Source: Ophioderma brevispina (taxonomy: Eukaryota > Echinodermata > Ophiuroidea > Amphilepidida > Ophiodermatidae). Taken from it: a stretch of 64,000 bases of DNA. Location: contig JAMKCH010049163.1 in NCBI GenBank assembly GCA_023653785.1, positions 19,656 to 83,655 of the forward strand, in the 5' to 3' direction. The notes under the pieces are model-generated. The model had not been told where the DNA came from and did not search any database. It saw only the letters and a list, made by a program, of their open reading frames with translations. Shown piece by piece: positions 22,101 to 29,024 of this stretch. Position 1 is the stretch's first letter. Every line of letters starts with the position of its first letter. Both the position numbers and the translations under genes were made by a program.

Positions 22101-25100
22101 GTAAGGGCGACATGCAACTTGGTGGACAGAAGCGGGTTGATGAGTTATTGACCTGGTTAGATTTTTGGCGTAAAATATTCTAATTAAGTATCTAATTTGC
22201 ATAATTTATGAAAAATGTTCCTGCAAGGCCTTTGTACAAGTTTTCTGAATCTGTAAGGCTATAATGATGTAACTTGTGGTGGAAGGAGCGGGCTGAAGAT
22301 CTCAACCTGATTAGCTTTTTGGCGTATTTCGGGCAAATTATTATGGCAAATGAGCTAATTAATATGCAAAACAGCGTCTTGTATTTTTTCAAACGGTGGC
22401 ATCGGCATACTCAATTCCCTGCATGAAAGAATCTCATGGGGCACATCTTTTTTGGCATATAAAGTATTGATATATGCGGCGTAGTATGCAAATGAGCTAA
22501 TGAAATATGCATAATTGCTGTATTCTGAAACGGTACATCGGATATGCAAATTCCTTTGCTACATGATACTACTATGCATGGGGGATTTGCATATTACAGT
22601 ATGTGATATATGCAAGCGTATGTATGCCAATGAGCTAATTAAATATCATAATTGCTGTATCTCTGAAACGGTCCATCAGATATGCCATTCCTTTGCTACA
22701 GAGACCTACGTGCCATGGGGGATTTGCACTATTAAGTATGTGAATATAGCCGCGTATGTATGCCAATGAGCGAATTAAATATCATAATTGCTGTAAATCC
22801 TCTGAAACTGTAAACTTCGGATATGCAAATTCCTTCGCGACATGGAGACCTGACTTTGCCATAGGAGGAGGGGTTGGGGGTGTTGCAGGGTTGTTGGGTA
22901 AGGGGGTTGGATTTGAATGGATGTTGGGGAGAGCGGTGGGGTGTTGTAGGGTGTTGGGGATGTTGGGTTGCGTGTTGTTGGGAGGGGTATGGGTTGCACT
23001 GTTGTTGAGAGGGGATTGCATGTTTTCGTTGGAGGGGTGTTGTGGGAGGGGGTTTGGTGTTCGTGGTGTTGGGGAGGGGGTAAGGTTTGCAGTGTTGGGA
23101 AGGGGAGTGGCGTGGCGTGTTTGGGAAGGGAGGCGCGTTAAGGGGGTATTGGGTTTAAGGAGGGGTTGGTTGTGCAGGGGTGGGGTGTTGCAGAGTGGGT
23201 GGGGAGGGGGGGTTTGGGGATAGGGGTGGGGTGTTGCGGGTGTTGGGAAGTTGTGGGCTGTTGGATAAGGGGGTGGTGTTGCGGGTGTTGGGGAGGGGGG
23301 CGGGGTTTTGGCGATGTTGGGGAGGGGTGGGGTTTTTGCGTGGTATTGGGAGGGTTGGGGTGTTGTAGTGTGCATTTATCTCATGTTAGTGATTGCGACT
23401 TTCGGCGGGGACAAATTTTGAAAACGCATCACATAAATACGAGTTCGCATTGTTTCCTTTGAAAGGGTGCATAAATATTTCAATTTATTGACTTATACTT
23501 ATTCAAATGCCTTGGCCCTATTGAATATTTTACAGAACAGCGTTGTTCATTCGATGATATGGGCAGACCGAATAACTAGCTTCCTTGATGTGATCAATAA
23601 TTTTGTTTGTAAGTGTATGTCCTTATATGATATTCAAGACAGGACTGCATTGAATTGTTGTCAATTGTTACCAATTTCTGTTGGTCTGTTTTTGTGATGG
23701 TCTTGGTCTTTCAAATGGCTAAATCTGTGGTTTTAAAGGTGGTAAGTAGTTTAACACCACCTGAAGTTTGTTTAGTAACTTCAATTACCACTTAATAATT
23801 GCAAATTGCTTAGAACTTGTTTTACAAACTATTAGAGCAGGTGAGGCCAGATGAATGGTGGTCTAATACAATTAAAATGGCAAACATTTGCCTATACTGA
23901 AACGGCACCAACGCATGTCATACTTAGCCCATGATATACTTCCAGTCCGCAGCGAGCGATTTGATGTGCAATACAGTATTTTTGGCCCAAAATCAAGTGT
24001 TTACGCATGCTCACGAGCAGAAATCACTCGCTGCGACTGGAGTATATCATGGCTTGGGATAAAAGTGTCAAGAAGAAGCTAAGAACCACAAGACATTTTT
24101 CATGATCATGCATGCTAAAATTTCCCTAAGTACTAACCTTTAGGGGCAAAATTTGTACAAAGTCAGGGTGTTTTATTGTTTAAGATAAGATTTGGGTGGG
24201 ATCACATGACCCCTATTTATGTTAAATGTCCCCAACTGGTTTCATTTGGGATTGACTTAAATCACCCCACCTCCGCTGTAGACCGCTACAGGCCCTAGGT
24301 GTGGGGATGGAGTGCTGCTTTTTGGAAAATCCCCACAGATGGTGCTACACTGTGCTTCCTGGTAGGATGCATATTTCTAACACAATGTCAATGATTGGGA
24401 ACATCTTTGTACATTCAATTGTTCCCCTATGTTGTTTAATTGCCTTCATAATTTTATAAACCTGCTGATGTCTTAATTTCACTTTCTTTCCTTACAGATA
24501 AGAAATACCTACGACTACTGCTGTAATTCTGTCAAGGGCGAACCATGCGCTGGGGAGATAGCCTGGACATTTCACGATGACATTGATGTCCCAGTAAGTG
24601 CTTTAGAATGCCAGACGATCAATTCTTTGGGCATTTTGTGGGCAAATGTGAAATGAAAATGATGATAAATGTTTTCATTTGGAGCTCTTTGTCTCATCTT
24701 GTGTGATTGTTATACCCTTGTTTGTTTTACGTGTTTTAATGTATTTGGTTTATAAGCTAACTTTTTCTCTCTCGGTGGGTCGACAGCTGGGCCTTTTTTT
24801 GGCCTCTTGGTCTCCTCCTCCACAATCATTACTGTGTGAATGTATGTATGTCAGTATGTATGTATTCTGAAATAAGTTTTGATTGACTGAATTGCATGTT
24901 TCACATATAAGTAAGCGCCATCTCATATGGCTCTAACAACCTGCCTATTGAGGTAAGAAACTCTTAAAGGCAGAGCTTAAAGGTGGTTACATAAGTGTCA
25001 TGTCATTTGCCGGCTCAAGGCAGCAGCTAACTTTGTTTCTTGCAGGATTGAGCTCTCATAGTCACAGGCTAAAATCGCTTTCTAACTCACGGTCAATCAG

Positions 25101-25825
25101 GAGCACTCTGCTCCACATTTGACTTCAAGTCACTCAACTTGGCAAAGCGGCAGCCTGATCGGCAGGTACTCGATTTTTTTTTTGGTCTTGATGCTTTGTG
25201 TTTGGGTCACCACTAGCGATTCTGAAATGATTGCGTAGTATGTACATTTCTAAATCAAGTGGCAAAGCTGCCTATCTGCAGACACTATGTAATCACCTTA
25301 AGCATACCCCAAAGGGTGTTTTGAATCAATCCCATGATGCATAGCAATGCACCTATACCGTAATGTACTAAACCATTCATACTTAGGGCTAAAAAGTGTT
25401 CCAAAGTTTCAGACCACAAGATATTTCATAATCATGCTAAAAATTCCCTAAGTACTAAGCTTTGTGGGCTAAAAAGAGCATTAAAGTCAGGGTTTTTATG
25501 TGTTAAGAATAGGATTTTTTGTGGGATCACATGACCCTATTGAGGTGATGTGAAATTTCCCAAATCCGGTGCATTGTGGGATTGACTCAAAACACCCTCT
25601 GAGCATACCCTGTCAATCAAAGCATATGTTAATCATTGTCTTTGCAGCTAACCAATAAAATAAGAAAAGAAGTATCGTCCCTCCCTTGGTCATTACAGTA
25701 CCTGATTCATATGTAGATAAAGCATTGCAGGCAATAAAATCTGGCACATCATCCAGTGCTAAGAGCCATAAGGAGAAGATCCAGGCAGTGGCAGAGGAAC
25801 TAAACAGATCCTAGATGACCTACAG
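9980..25825 (+). CDS. METTL16: METTL16, RNA N6-adenosine methyltransferase (multi-exon gene, partial)
   Basis: METTL16 writes m6A on U6 snRNA and, in vertebrates, on MAT2A mRNA hairpins, coupling methylation to SAM level. Seven exons are visible (9980-10137, 11462-11625, 16594-16735, 19804-20062, 20744-20813, 24498-24593, 25699-25825), all with GT-AG borders. The protein can be followed from MALNQFMHPRNRYKDNKPDF through RIIPTVPLRLNYIHW, the catalytic MCNPPFF, LGPLKEELKK and FCQGRTMRW to a helix-rich segment ending ILDDLQ. Phases agree across exons 1-2-3 and 4-5. Exons 3, 6 and 7 have small indels relative to the expected frame. The spliced structure argues against a processed copy. The C-terminal region is not found with confidence. 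Either a real gene in error-prone sequence or a decaying copy. Confidence 0.93.
10138..11099 (+). other. METTL16: METTL16 intron 1, no gene
   Basis: A locally duplicated phrase ('cagtgatggatcaagttc..tacttg.tatgcttat') occurs at about 10302-10340 and 10459-10500, suggesting a tandem duplication of roughly 155 bp. Nothing else is recognised. Confidence 0.5.
11100..11455 (+). repeat. Family B element, divergent copy next to METTL16 exon 2
   Basis: Shares 'ttaccggaagtagt..aaattttgatatcaga', 'tatttttctcattta' and 'aaactttacagatggggtt' with copies at 20.25, 28.7 (inverted) and 34.65 kb. Its 3' edge runs into the pyrimidine tract of the exon 2 acceptor at 11461. Confidence 0.65.
11462..11625 (+). 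CDS. METTL16: METTL16 exon 2
   Basis: Acceptor TTTTTCAAG ends at 11461, and phase 2 joining gives R-A-L-T-C-T-L-L-K. It reads through LPLDRIIPTVPLRLNYIHWI, the most conserved stretch of the family, to HGIDI+G, the first residue of the SAM-binding loop. Donor ATAG|GTAGG, phase 1. Frame intact. Confidence 0.95.
12054..12262 (+). other. METTL16 intron 2, no gene; short G-rich run
   Basis: Contains a G-rich run at 12158-12188 (GCGGGGGGGAGGGCGCGGGG). No conserved frame. Confidence 0.4.
12263..12622 (+). repeat. Family A TTAA element (MITE-like), copy 1
   Basis: Bordered by TTAA at 12263-12266 and 12619-12622. Its ends correspond to the A consensus TTAAAGGCACTATCAGTGAT, degenerate on the left and CATCACTGATAGGGCTTAA on the right. 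Internally it has 'gatttttgcatgta' and the palindromic CCGTACGGACACTT, as in copies at 17.4 and 38.9 kb. Confidence 0.78.
12619..12994 (+). repeat. Family E TTAA element, complete copy
   Basis: Begins TTAAAGGCGACTCAGAGATT (12619 on) and ends with its inverse, AATCTCTGAGTCAGCCTTAA (ending 12994). The left TTAA is the same four bases as the right TTAA of the adjacent family A copy. No ORF, so non-autonomous. Confidence 0.82.
13044..13160. repeat. (TG)n-rich microsatellite
   Basis: A run of GTGTGTGTGTGTG degrading into GTGTGCATGTATACATGCGTG. It is almost all alternating purine-pyrimidine. Confidence 0.9.
13230..15735 (+). mobile_element. Dead L2/CR1-like non-LTR retrotransposon
   Basis: Decayed ORF2 in several frames. 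An endonuclease piece reads LLITETWLAERDPVVIAEM (about 13320-13380), followed by a phrase equivalent to DLIISRLEEGLV near 13795. RT pieces are LLELSAAFDMF (about 14560-14590) and HMYADDVQLYLAFD (about 14825-14870, the YADD catalytic box). The C-terminal end is NAGPSLGNSLPISVR (about 15400-15440) followed by a K-rich 'FKKALK' type end. The tail 'gtaaagcgcgttttga..ggcgctaatcaatgc' (15665-15705) is a typical invertebrate LINE 3' UTR. Many stops and indels make it inactive. It sits in METTL16 intron 2, same orientation. Confidence 0.82.
15888..15955. repeat. (AGTT)n microsatellite
   Basis: About fifteen copies of TTAG/GTTA in tandem with small interruptions. It may mark the 3' tail of the LINE just upstream. 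Confidence 0.85.
15965..16360. repeat. Probable dispersed repeat (unclassified)
   Basis: GC-richer than its surroundings. It contains 'ttgaccggatgccttcctgacgcc', a phrase recurrent in invertebrate retroelement tails, plus an A homopolymer at 16258-16271. No second copy is in the window, so this is a weak call. Confidence 0.35.
16594..16735 (+). CDS. METTL16: METTL16 exon 3 (SAM-binding loop), frame-shifted
   Basis: Acceptor CTCCAGCAG ends at 16593 and donor AAAG|GTAGG follows 16735. In phase 1 from exon 2 it reads GCGESVFSLLGCQMNGG, equivalent to the family SAM-loop GTGASCIYPLLGA.. with one residue fewer, and continues ILNASEAD. From about 16684 the homologous text is in another frame: CMWAGNVKRNHLQGQAK, matching CFNYAKKNVEQNNL.. 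of human METTL16. The exon is 142 bases where phase 1 to phase 1 needs a multiple of three, so one extra base (or two missing) lies around 16655-16685. Read literally, a stop follows near the exon end. Sequencing indel or genuine lesion. Confidence 0.88.
16880..17215 (-). mobile_element. tRNA-derived SINE (minus strand) with (ATT)n tail
   Basis: On the minus strand the head contains GTCCAGTGGATAAGACTGCC (A-box-like) and GGTTGTGGGTTCGAGCCCC (B box, complement of about 17150-17168), spaced as in a tRNA. The body carries 'gcacttgggcaaggcacttt', and the 3' end is an (ATT)n run, seen as (AAT)n at 16882-16902 on +. It is a full-length-looking copy in METTL16 intron 3. Confidence 0.75.
17367..17750 (+). 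repeat. Family A TTAA element, copy 2
   Basis: Left end TTAAAGGCACTATCAGTGAT at 17367, right end ATCACTGATAGTGCCT to 17749: a clear terminal inverted repeat. The right TTAA is mutated (TAGATAA). Internally GTCCGTACGGACACTT occurs as in the other copies. Confidence 0.82.
17824..18453. repeat. Inverted-repeat element with GTGTTTCTATTG termini and TTTACCGGTAAA palindromes
   Basis: The phrase GTGTTTCTATTG occurs at 17825-17836 and 18335-18346, and its inverse CATAGAAACACAC at 18440-18452. The 12-base palindrome TTTACCGGTAAA is at 17849-17860 and 17930-17941, with a near copy at 18349-18360. It may be one 630-bp element, or a 120-bp element (18333-18453) beside a fragment. Confidence 0.6.
18723..18833. 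repeat. Fold-back MITE
   Basis: Near-perfect hairpin. The left arm AATATTGGATGGCTGAGG...GATAACAGAAAATATCGCCCG pairs with the right arm CGGGCGAGTCGAAGATATTTTCTGTTATC...AGCCATTCAATATT. The loop is about 15 bases, and no ORF is present. Confidence 0.85.
18834..19803 (+). other. METTL16 intron 3 end, no other feature
   Basis: No conserved frame or repeat recognised. It ends with the exon 4 acceptor TTTATTTCAG (19794-19803). Confidence 0.5.
19804..20062 (+). CDS. METTL16: METTL16 exon 4 with catalytic NPPF motif
   Basis: Phase 1 in (G|TA = Val) and phase 2 out. It reads VLASPPDTLIQGIFKVV, then YHFTMCNPPFFGNMLEAQG: the NPPF motif places the target adenine, and the following Phe is also conserved. 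Next comes the post-catalytic segment with YEGGEVDFIKRMIGESLQL. The human counterpart runs YDFCMCNPPFF...EGGELEFVKRIIHDSLQL. Frame intact, with no missing catalytic residue. Confidence 0.96.
20254..20596 (+). repeat. Family B TTAA element, copy 1
   Basis: TTAAAGGTGCATGTTCCGAT at the left (TTAA 20254-20257) and ATCGGAACAAGCACCTTTAA at the right (TTAA 20593-20596). The termini are near-perfect inverses. It lies between METTL16 exons 4 and 5. Confidence 0.87.
20744..20813 (+). CDS. METTL16: METTL16 exon 5
   Basis: The acceptor TTTATTAG ends at 20743. Joined in phase 2 it gives V-L-W-Y-T-S-M-V-G-K-K-S-S-L-G-P-L-K-E-E-L-K-K-Y-K, collinear with WYSCMLGKKCSLAPLKEEL of the human protein. Donor AAG|GTAATT in phase 0. 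The frame stays open through the donor into downstream LINE sequence. Confidence 0.94.
20858..21398 (+). mobile_element. 3' end of an RTE-like LINE ORF2
   Basis: An uninterrupted frame holds typical C-terminal LINE text: AFWKLERLWKS, LFNTTCVTILLYGCESWVLS, YRIMLDIKRKDRVSN, RRQLSFLGHILRLP-like (HRQLSFLGHILRLPEE), GKRRPGHPRTSYLAYIQRVL, then DRCAWRNLVIACSAAE and a stop near 21395. No RT palm is present, so this is a 5'-truncated insertion. It is better preserved than the 13.2 kb LINE, hence probably younger. Confidence 0.85.
21627..21933 (-). repeat. Family B TTAA element, copy 2 (inverted)
   Basis: TTAA at 21627-21630 and 21930-21933. Body text is the reverse complement of copy 1 ('ctggataagacgggggtcccaaag', 'gatggttaaccctt'). 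Copies 1 and 2 flank exon 5 and the LINE fragment in opposite orientations. Confidence 0.83.
21961..23460 (+). repeat. Family C element, full copy with G-rich minisatellite
   Basis: Starts with a hairpin, GTCCCCGCCGAA-CGAG-TTCGGAACGGGGAC (21961-21990), then a (CGTC)n run, then tandem units with 'gaaacggtacatcggatatgcaaattcctttgctacatg' and 'atgcaaatgagctaatt' (period roughly 120-130 bp). A GTGTTGGGGAGGGG-type minisatellite covers 22860-23370. It ends 'agtgattgcgactttcggcggggac' (to 23412) plus about 50 bases shared with the copy at 41.0 kb. No protein is encoded, so mobilisation would be in trans. Confidence 0.78.
23461..23925 (+). other. METTL16 intron 5, no feature
   Basis: Nothing recognised on either strand. 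Confidence 0.45.
23926..24058. repeat. Fold-back MITE
   Basis: The left arm AGCCCATGATATACTTCCAG continues to TCCGCAGCGAGCGATTT (23962). The right arm AAATCACTCGCTGCGACTGG continues to AGTATATCATGGCTTGGG (24058). The arms are inverse with few mismatches, around a 58-base loop. Confidence 0.8.
24062..24278 (+). repeat. Family D (hAT-like MITE), 5'-truncated copy
   Basis: Shares 'accacaagacatttttcatgatcatg', 'ccctaagtactaa', 'agtcagggt.ttttat' and 'gggatcacatgacccctat' with the full copy at 25310-25601. It ends near TGGGATTGACTTAAATCACCCC. The left terminus is missing. Confidence 0.7.
24498..24593 (+). CDS. METTL16: METTL16 exon 6, two compensating frame shifts
   Basis: The acceptor CTTTCCTTACAG ends at 24497, and donor CCA|GTAAGT follows 24593. 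The middle of the exon in one frame reads FCQGRTMRW, identical to the human segment. The end in another frame reads EIAWTFHDDIDVP, matching human ALAWSFYDDVTVP. Exon length is 96, a multiple of three, so one insertion and one deletion (around 24525 and 24555) balance. Without correction the frame is open but garbled in the middle. Confidence 0.86.
24594..25309 (+). other. METTL16 intron 6, no other feature
   Basis: The human protein has a KRRKLEKPRKP-type basic linker between exon 6 and exon 7 text. I could not find an exon for it here, so one small exon may be hidden or absent. Confidence 0.4.
25310..25601. repeat. Family D hAT-like MITE, full copy with target duplication
   Basis: Left terminus CAAAGGGTGTTTTGAATCAA, right terminus TTGACTCAAAACACCCTCTG, near-perfect inverses. 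AGCATACCC flanks both sides (25301-25309 and 25602-25610). The length (292 bp), the CA[A/G]-start TIR and an 8-9 bp TSD fit non-autonomous hAT. Confidence 0.85.
25699..25825 (+). CDS. METTL16: Probable METTL16 exon 7, frame-shifted
   Basis: Acceptor GGTCATTACAG ends at 25698, and donor ACAG|GTACAC follows. It reads PDSYVDKALQAIKSGTSSSA, then KEKIQAVAEEL. A one-base slip near 25803 leads to QILDDLQ. The human counterpart is the ASVMKELSLKAS...IEKILTDLK segment, which has the same pattern of spacing. Entry phase does not follow directly from exon 6, so a small exon between them is likely missing. Literally read, a stop occurs at about 25812. Confidence 0.72.
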
Positions 25826-25839
25826 GTACACAAAAACCA

Positions 25840-26330
25840 ATTCTTCATGGGAGTACCTTTGAAGTGACTATTAAGTAGCCGCGGGTACCACCCGCATGGG
25901 TACCCACATCGCCGCCGCAAAAGTGGGGGGTAACCATCCACCTAGGCACACACACGCAGTAGCTTAACCACCTAGTCCAACCATGCGGGAGTACCTTCGT
26001 GGGTACTCCCATGCAATGAGCTTTGATGATTTTAGTTAATTTTATCCATTATTTAACATTTTGGCACATAGGTTTTATGTTTTTAACACAAAATGTCCAT
26101 TTATAGGGGTTTTTGGTGATTCTCAACTCAAATTAGTCATGTTACTAAGCTTTCAAAAATGACAAAATTTGTAAACAACAATGAATGTTTGGCGCCCTCT
26201 ATGTCCATGGTGCTGCCTACATGCAGCTGGTAGGGAGTACCTGTGAAGGTACTCCCGTGGAGTAGCCTCAGAGGTACACTACTGATTGGGCTGTGGCTTG
26301 AAAATGGGTACCTGTCAGTCACCTAGCAGG
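25840..26330. repeat. Short hairpins built on GGGAGTACC..GGTACTCCC
   Basis: Two perfect or near-perfect hairpins: GGGAGTACCTTCGTGGGTACTCCC at about 25987-26010 and GGGAGTACCTGTGAAGGTACTCCC at about 26233-26256. Half copies lie at about 25849 and near 26455-26490. They may be parts of one degraded inverted-repeat element. Confidence 0.55.
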
Positions 26331-27624
26331 CAACGGCAGAGTACACTATAGGATGAGTAACTGCTAAGTAAACATAGCTGCTCTCCTCAGTGTTTTCGAA
26401 TACTCACAAGTACTTAGGGGGGTGGTGACGGTACTGCATCAAAGTGCATCAGGGGGTACCATTGGAATAGAGCTAAGAGTACCCACGGAAGTAGCCCTAA
26501 GCTCTGGGTTACAACCTGTGAGTAGAATCTTGCTGTGTAATGTATTGAACTCTCACTGCATTGAATTTAGTACTTTTGCCTTCCTCAAGTCAGTGACGCC
26601 AATGTGTAATGCCGTGGTCACAGGCATTAAAAACTCGTGATCATTTTGATTCAACGTGCTGACATACACACAGCCCCACATGCACATTGTGTAAAGGAGG
26701 TGCATAAATGCACACACGTAACAACTGTCTGAATGCATTGACATCACTGTGAGGAAAGAAAATGGAGAATGGCGCATCAGCTGCATGGCCTAGGGAGTGA
26801 GTCACATAATACAACATGTAGCACCTCAAAACCCCGTGACTCTGAGTACCACATCTCCAAATTGTTAGGGTTGTGGATTAGAATTGATTACAGGTATGTT
26901 AGTATGTGATTGAAACCCGACTGCATTTGACGACAATGGATTGCATAGACTACAATGGGGTTGCAGGCTTAACAAACGGGTTGCATGGGCTATAGGAGTG
27001 AGTTCACCATAAAAATCTATACTTTGGGTTAGCAGTTTCTAATTACATAAATTGCATGTCACACATTGGGGTTAATGAATTTGCATTTTATATGAATTTA
27101 GCCAAACACGTACCTGTTTTTGTTTAAAATGAGGATAAAAGTCAGAGTTGTTGTGTGTGAACCTGAATGTTCACTCTGAATGTAGAGATTGTTCAGGTGT
27201 TCTGTATTAATATGCGTATCTTGTAATTGAAGTTTTTAAACATATGACCAGTGTTTTTTGTGTCGCATGTTTAGCAGGAAGACACATAGGATGGCTTTTT
27301 CCGTGGTGGGATAATGGTGTGGGATGTGCCTGTAAAAACAAAGGTAAACAATGTAATTTCTCACAATGGCCCAAGGCTCACTTGTGGTGTAAACAAAGTG
27401 ACCTTGAGGACTCTATGTGAACTTTGACCCCATTTGTAAAATCTTTAAAACTACTTTCTGTGCCACATAAGAGCTATGGCACCAAAGTTACTCAAAAATA
27501 ACACCTGGGCTGATAATGTGGGATGACAATATGACCTATGATGACCCATGCTAGTGACCTTGACCCAATTTCATTACAATCCAAACACCACAGTCCCTCA
27601 ACAAAAAACACTGGCCAAATTCTA
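26331..27624. other. No gene recognised
   Basis: Short frames at 26422-26640 have no recognisable motif. No structural repeat seen. Confidence 0.45.
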
Positions 27625-28120
27625 TCAAACAATCAAATATGACTCCGTTGACAAACCGTGATGGCAGGCGATACAAGCGTTCCAGGGGAACAAGTATTTT
27701 TTTAATATTGTTATCCAAAGGAAATGTATTGCACTACTTTGAACCCAAAGATTCTTTTGTGGTTCAGCCAAGTTCAAGAAAAAATCATCAAGATGAGGTA
27801 CAGCTTGTAAAAATACTTGGGCCAACCAAAGACGCAAAGAAGACAGAGACAAAAACTGAAAAAAGGCAGCAGAACAACTGGCAATAAAGCAATTGGCATT
27901 TGTGGAAACAGTGACATTCAAGAATGGGATCAATGAAGTGCCAAAAAACCCTAACCAAGTTGAAAGTACTTTGACCCATGTGGATCGGAAAAAAGTGAAG
28001 TCCCACCAGGCAGCCCAGATATAAAAACCAGGAAAAGTTTTGAGCGTAAAACTTAGCAAACAAAGGATCAACTTGAGCGTGAAGTATTTCCTCAAGTTGT
28101 CAAGAACAGCAGCCATTTAA
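27625..28120 (+). other. Purine-rich segment, possible remote METTL16 3' exon or UTR
   Basis: On the + strand two broken frames are rich in Lys, Glu, Gln and Thr (KDAKKTETKTEKRQQNNWQ ending at 27887; NGINEVPKNPNQVESTLTHV at about 27925-27980). METTL16 proteins have a Lys/Glu-rich disordered stretch before the C-terminal RNA-binding domain, so an error-broken exon is possible. I see no family motif. The long minus-strand frame over the same bases is leucine/phenylalanine-rich and is most simply the shadow of A-rich + sequence. Confidence 0.2.
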
Positions 28121-28702
28121 GTGCAAATGCGAAAGGACGGACAGTAATACAGATTCGGGTGTTGCAAGGATAAGGATGGAAGCAAACTGGAGTGGACACA
28201 GCAGCTGAAGACCCTTCGATATTTTAGCCTATCTACCTCTTTTACACAAGAGATAGACCTGTGCGCGTTCAGATAACCTTGACGAGACACTGTCAAGCCC
28301 AAGGGGATGCACCTGTTGAAGATTCTCTAAACCCCTCTCTTGAAAAATGTTGAGACTTGCAACAGATATTATTTCATGTGTTATGATCACAAAAGTTATT
28401 GATGAGAATGTTAGTGTAGAAATGAGTGGCTGGATGAAGCAGTTAGGAAATCATTGCATCAGGTTTGGGCCATATATGAAGAACAGTTTAAAAGTAACAG
28501 TTTAAACAATGTGTCTTGCCTCTGAGATAGTCAGAGATAAACTAGAAATTGTTATTTTGTATGATGTTGTATGGGATTTTATTTAAAGTTATGTAATTTG
28601 GTGAAAGTTATCATTTGGTAAAGTTTCCACTATTTCCAAAAATGTCAACTTATATTCAAAACAAACTTGGTAATAATGAGCAGTGGAAAGGAAGGGGTGA
28701 CA

Positions 28703-29024
28703 TTAAAGGGCGATGATGACCGATTTAAGTATATGAAGTTTCATCCCAAAAGCCCCTCTGTTAACAATGCGTTTTGATGTGAGAGCGAAAAACATGGTTT
28801 TGTAAGCCCATAGAGTTACTGTGTAAAATTAATAGTGGTTCAACCAAAAATGGGGCACATTTGGTTATAACTTCCAAACCAAAACATCCTTAGCCCTAGA
28901 TTCACAGGGTAAATGAGGATAAATAGAAGCTTTCTTTTGATACCAAAAGTTTGCCACTTCCGGTAAAATCTGGGGTTATGGGGGGACGTGGGCTATTTAG
29001 CAATCGGACCATTGAACACTTTAA
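28703..29024 (-). repeat. Family B TTAA element, copy 3 (inverted)
   Basis: TTAA at 28703-28706 and 29021-29024. The body is the reverse complement of the 11.1 kb copy ('gccacttccggtaaaatc', 'gggtaaatgaggataaatag', 'ccatagagttactgtgtaaa'). Confidence 0.82.

Noticed and set aside
22480..22860. CRISPR-like regular repeats
   Set aside because: Units are ~120-130 bp, degenerate, without constant short repeats and unique spacers, and lie within a dispersed eukaryotic element.
22756..23462. 197-codon Pro/Thr/Asn-rich frame (minus) and Gly/Val-rich frames (plus)
   Set aside because: Direct translation of the G-rich minisatellite in a family C element, with no domain.
27625..28116. 163-codon hydrophobic frame on the minus strand that could look like a membrane protein
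   Set aside because: Opposite strand of a purine-rich segment with Lys/Glu-rich frames. No recognisable family, and hydrophobicity follows from T-rich codons.
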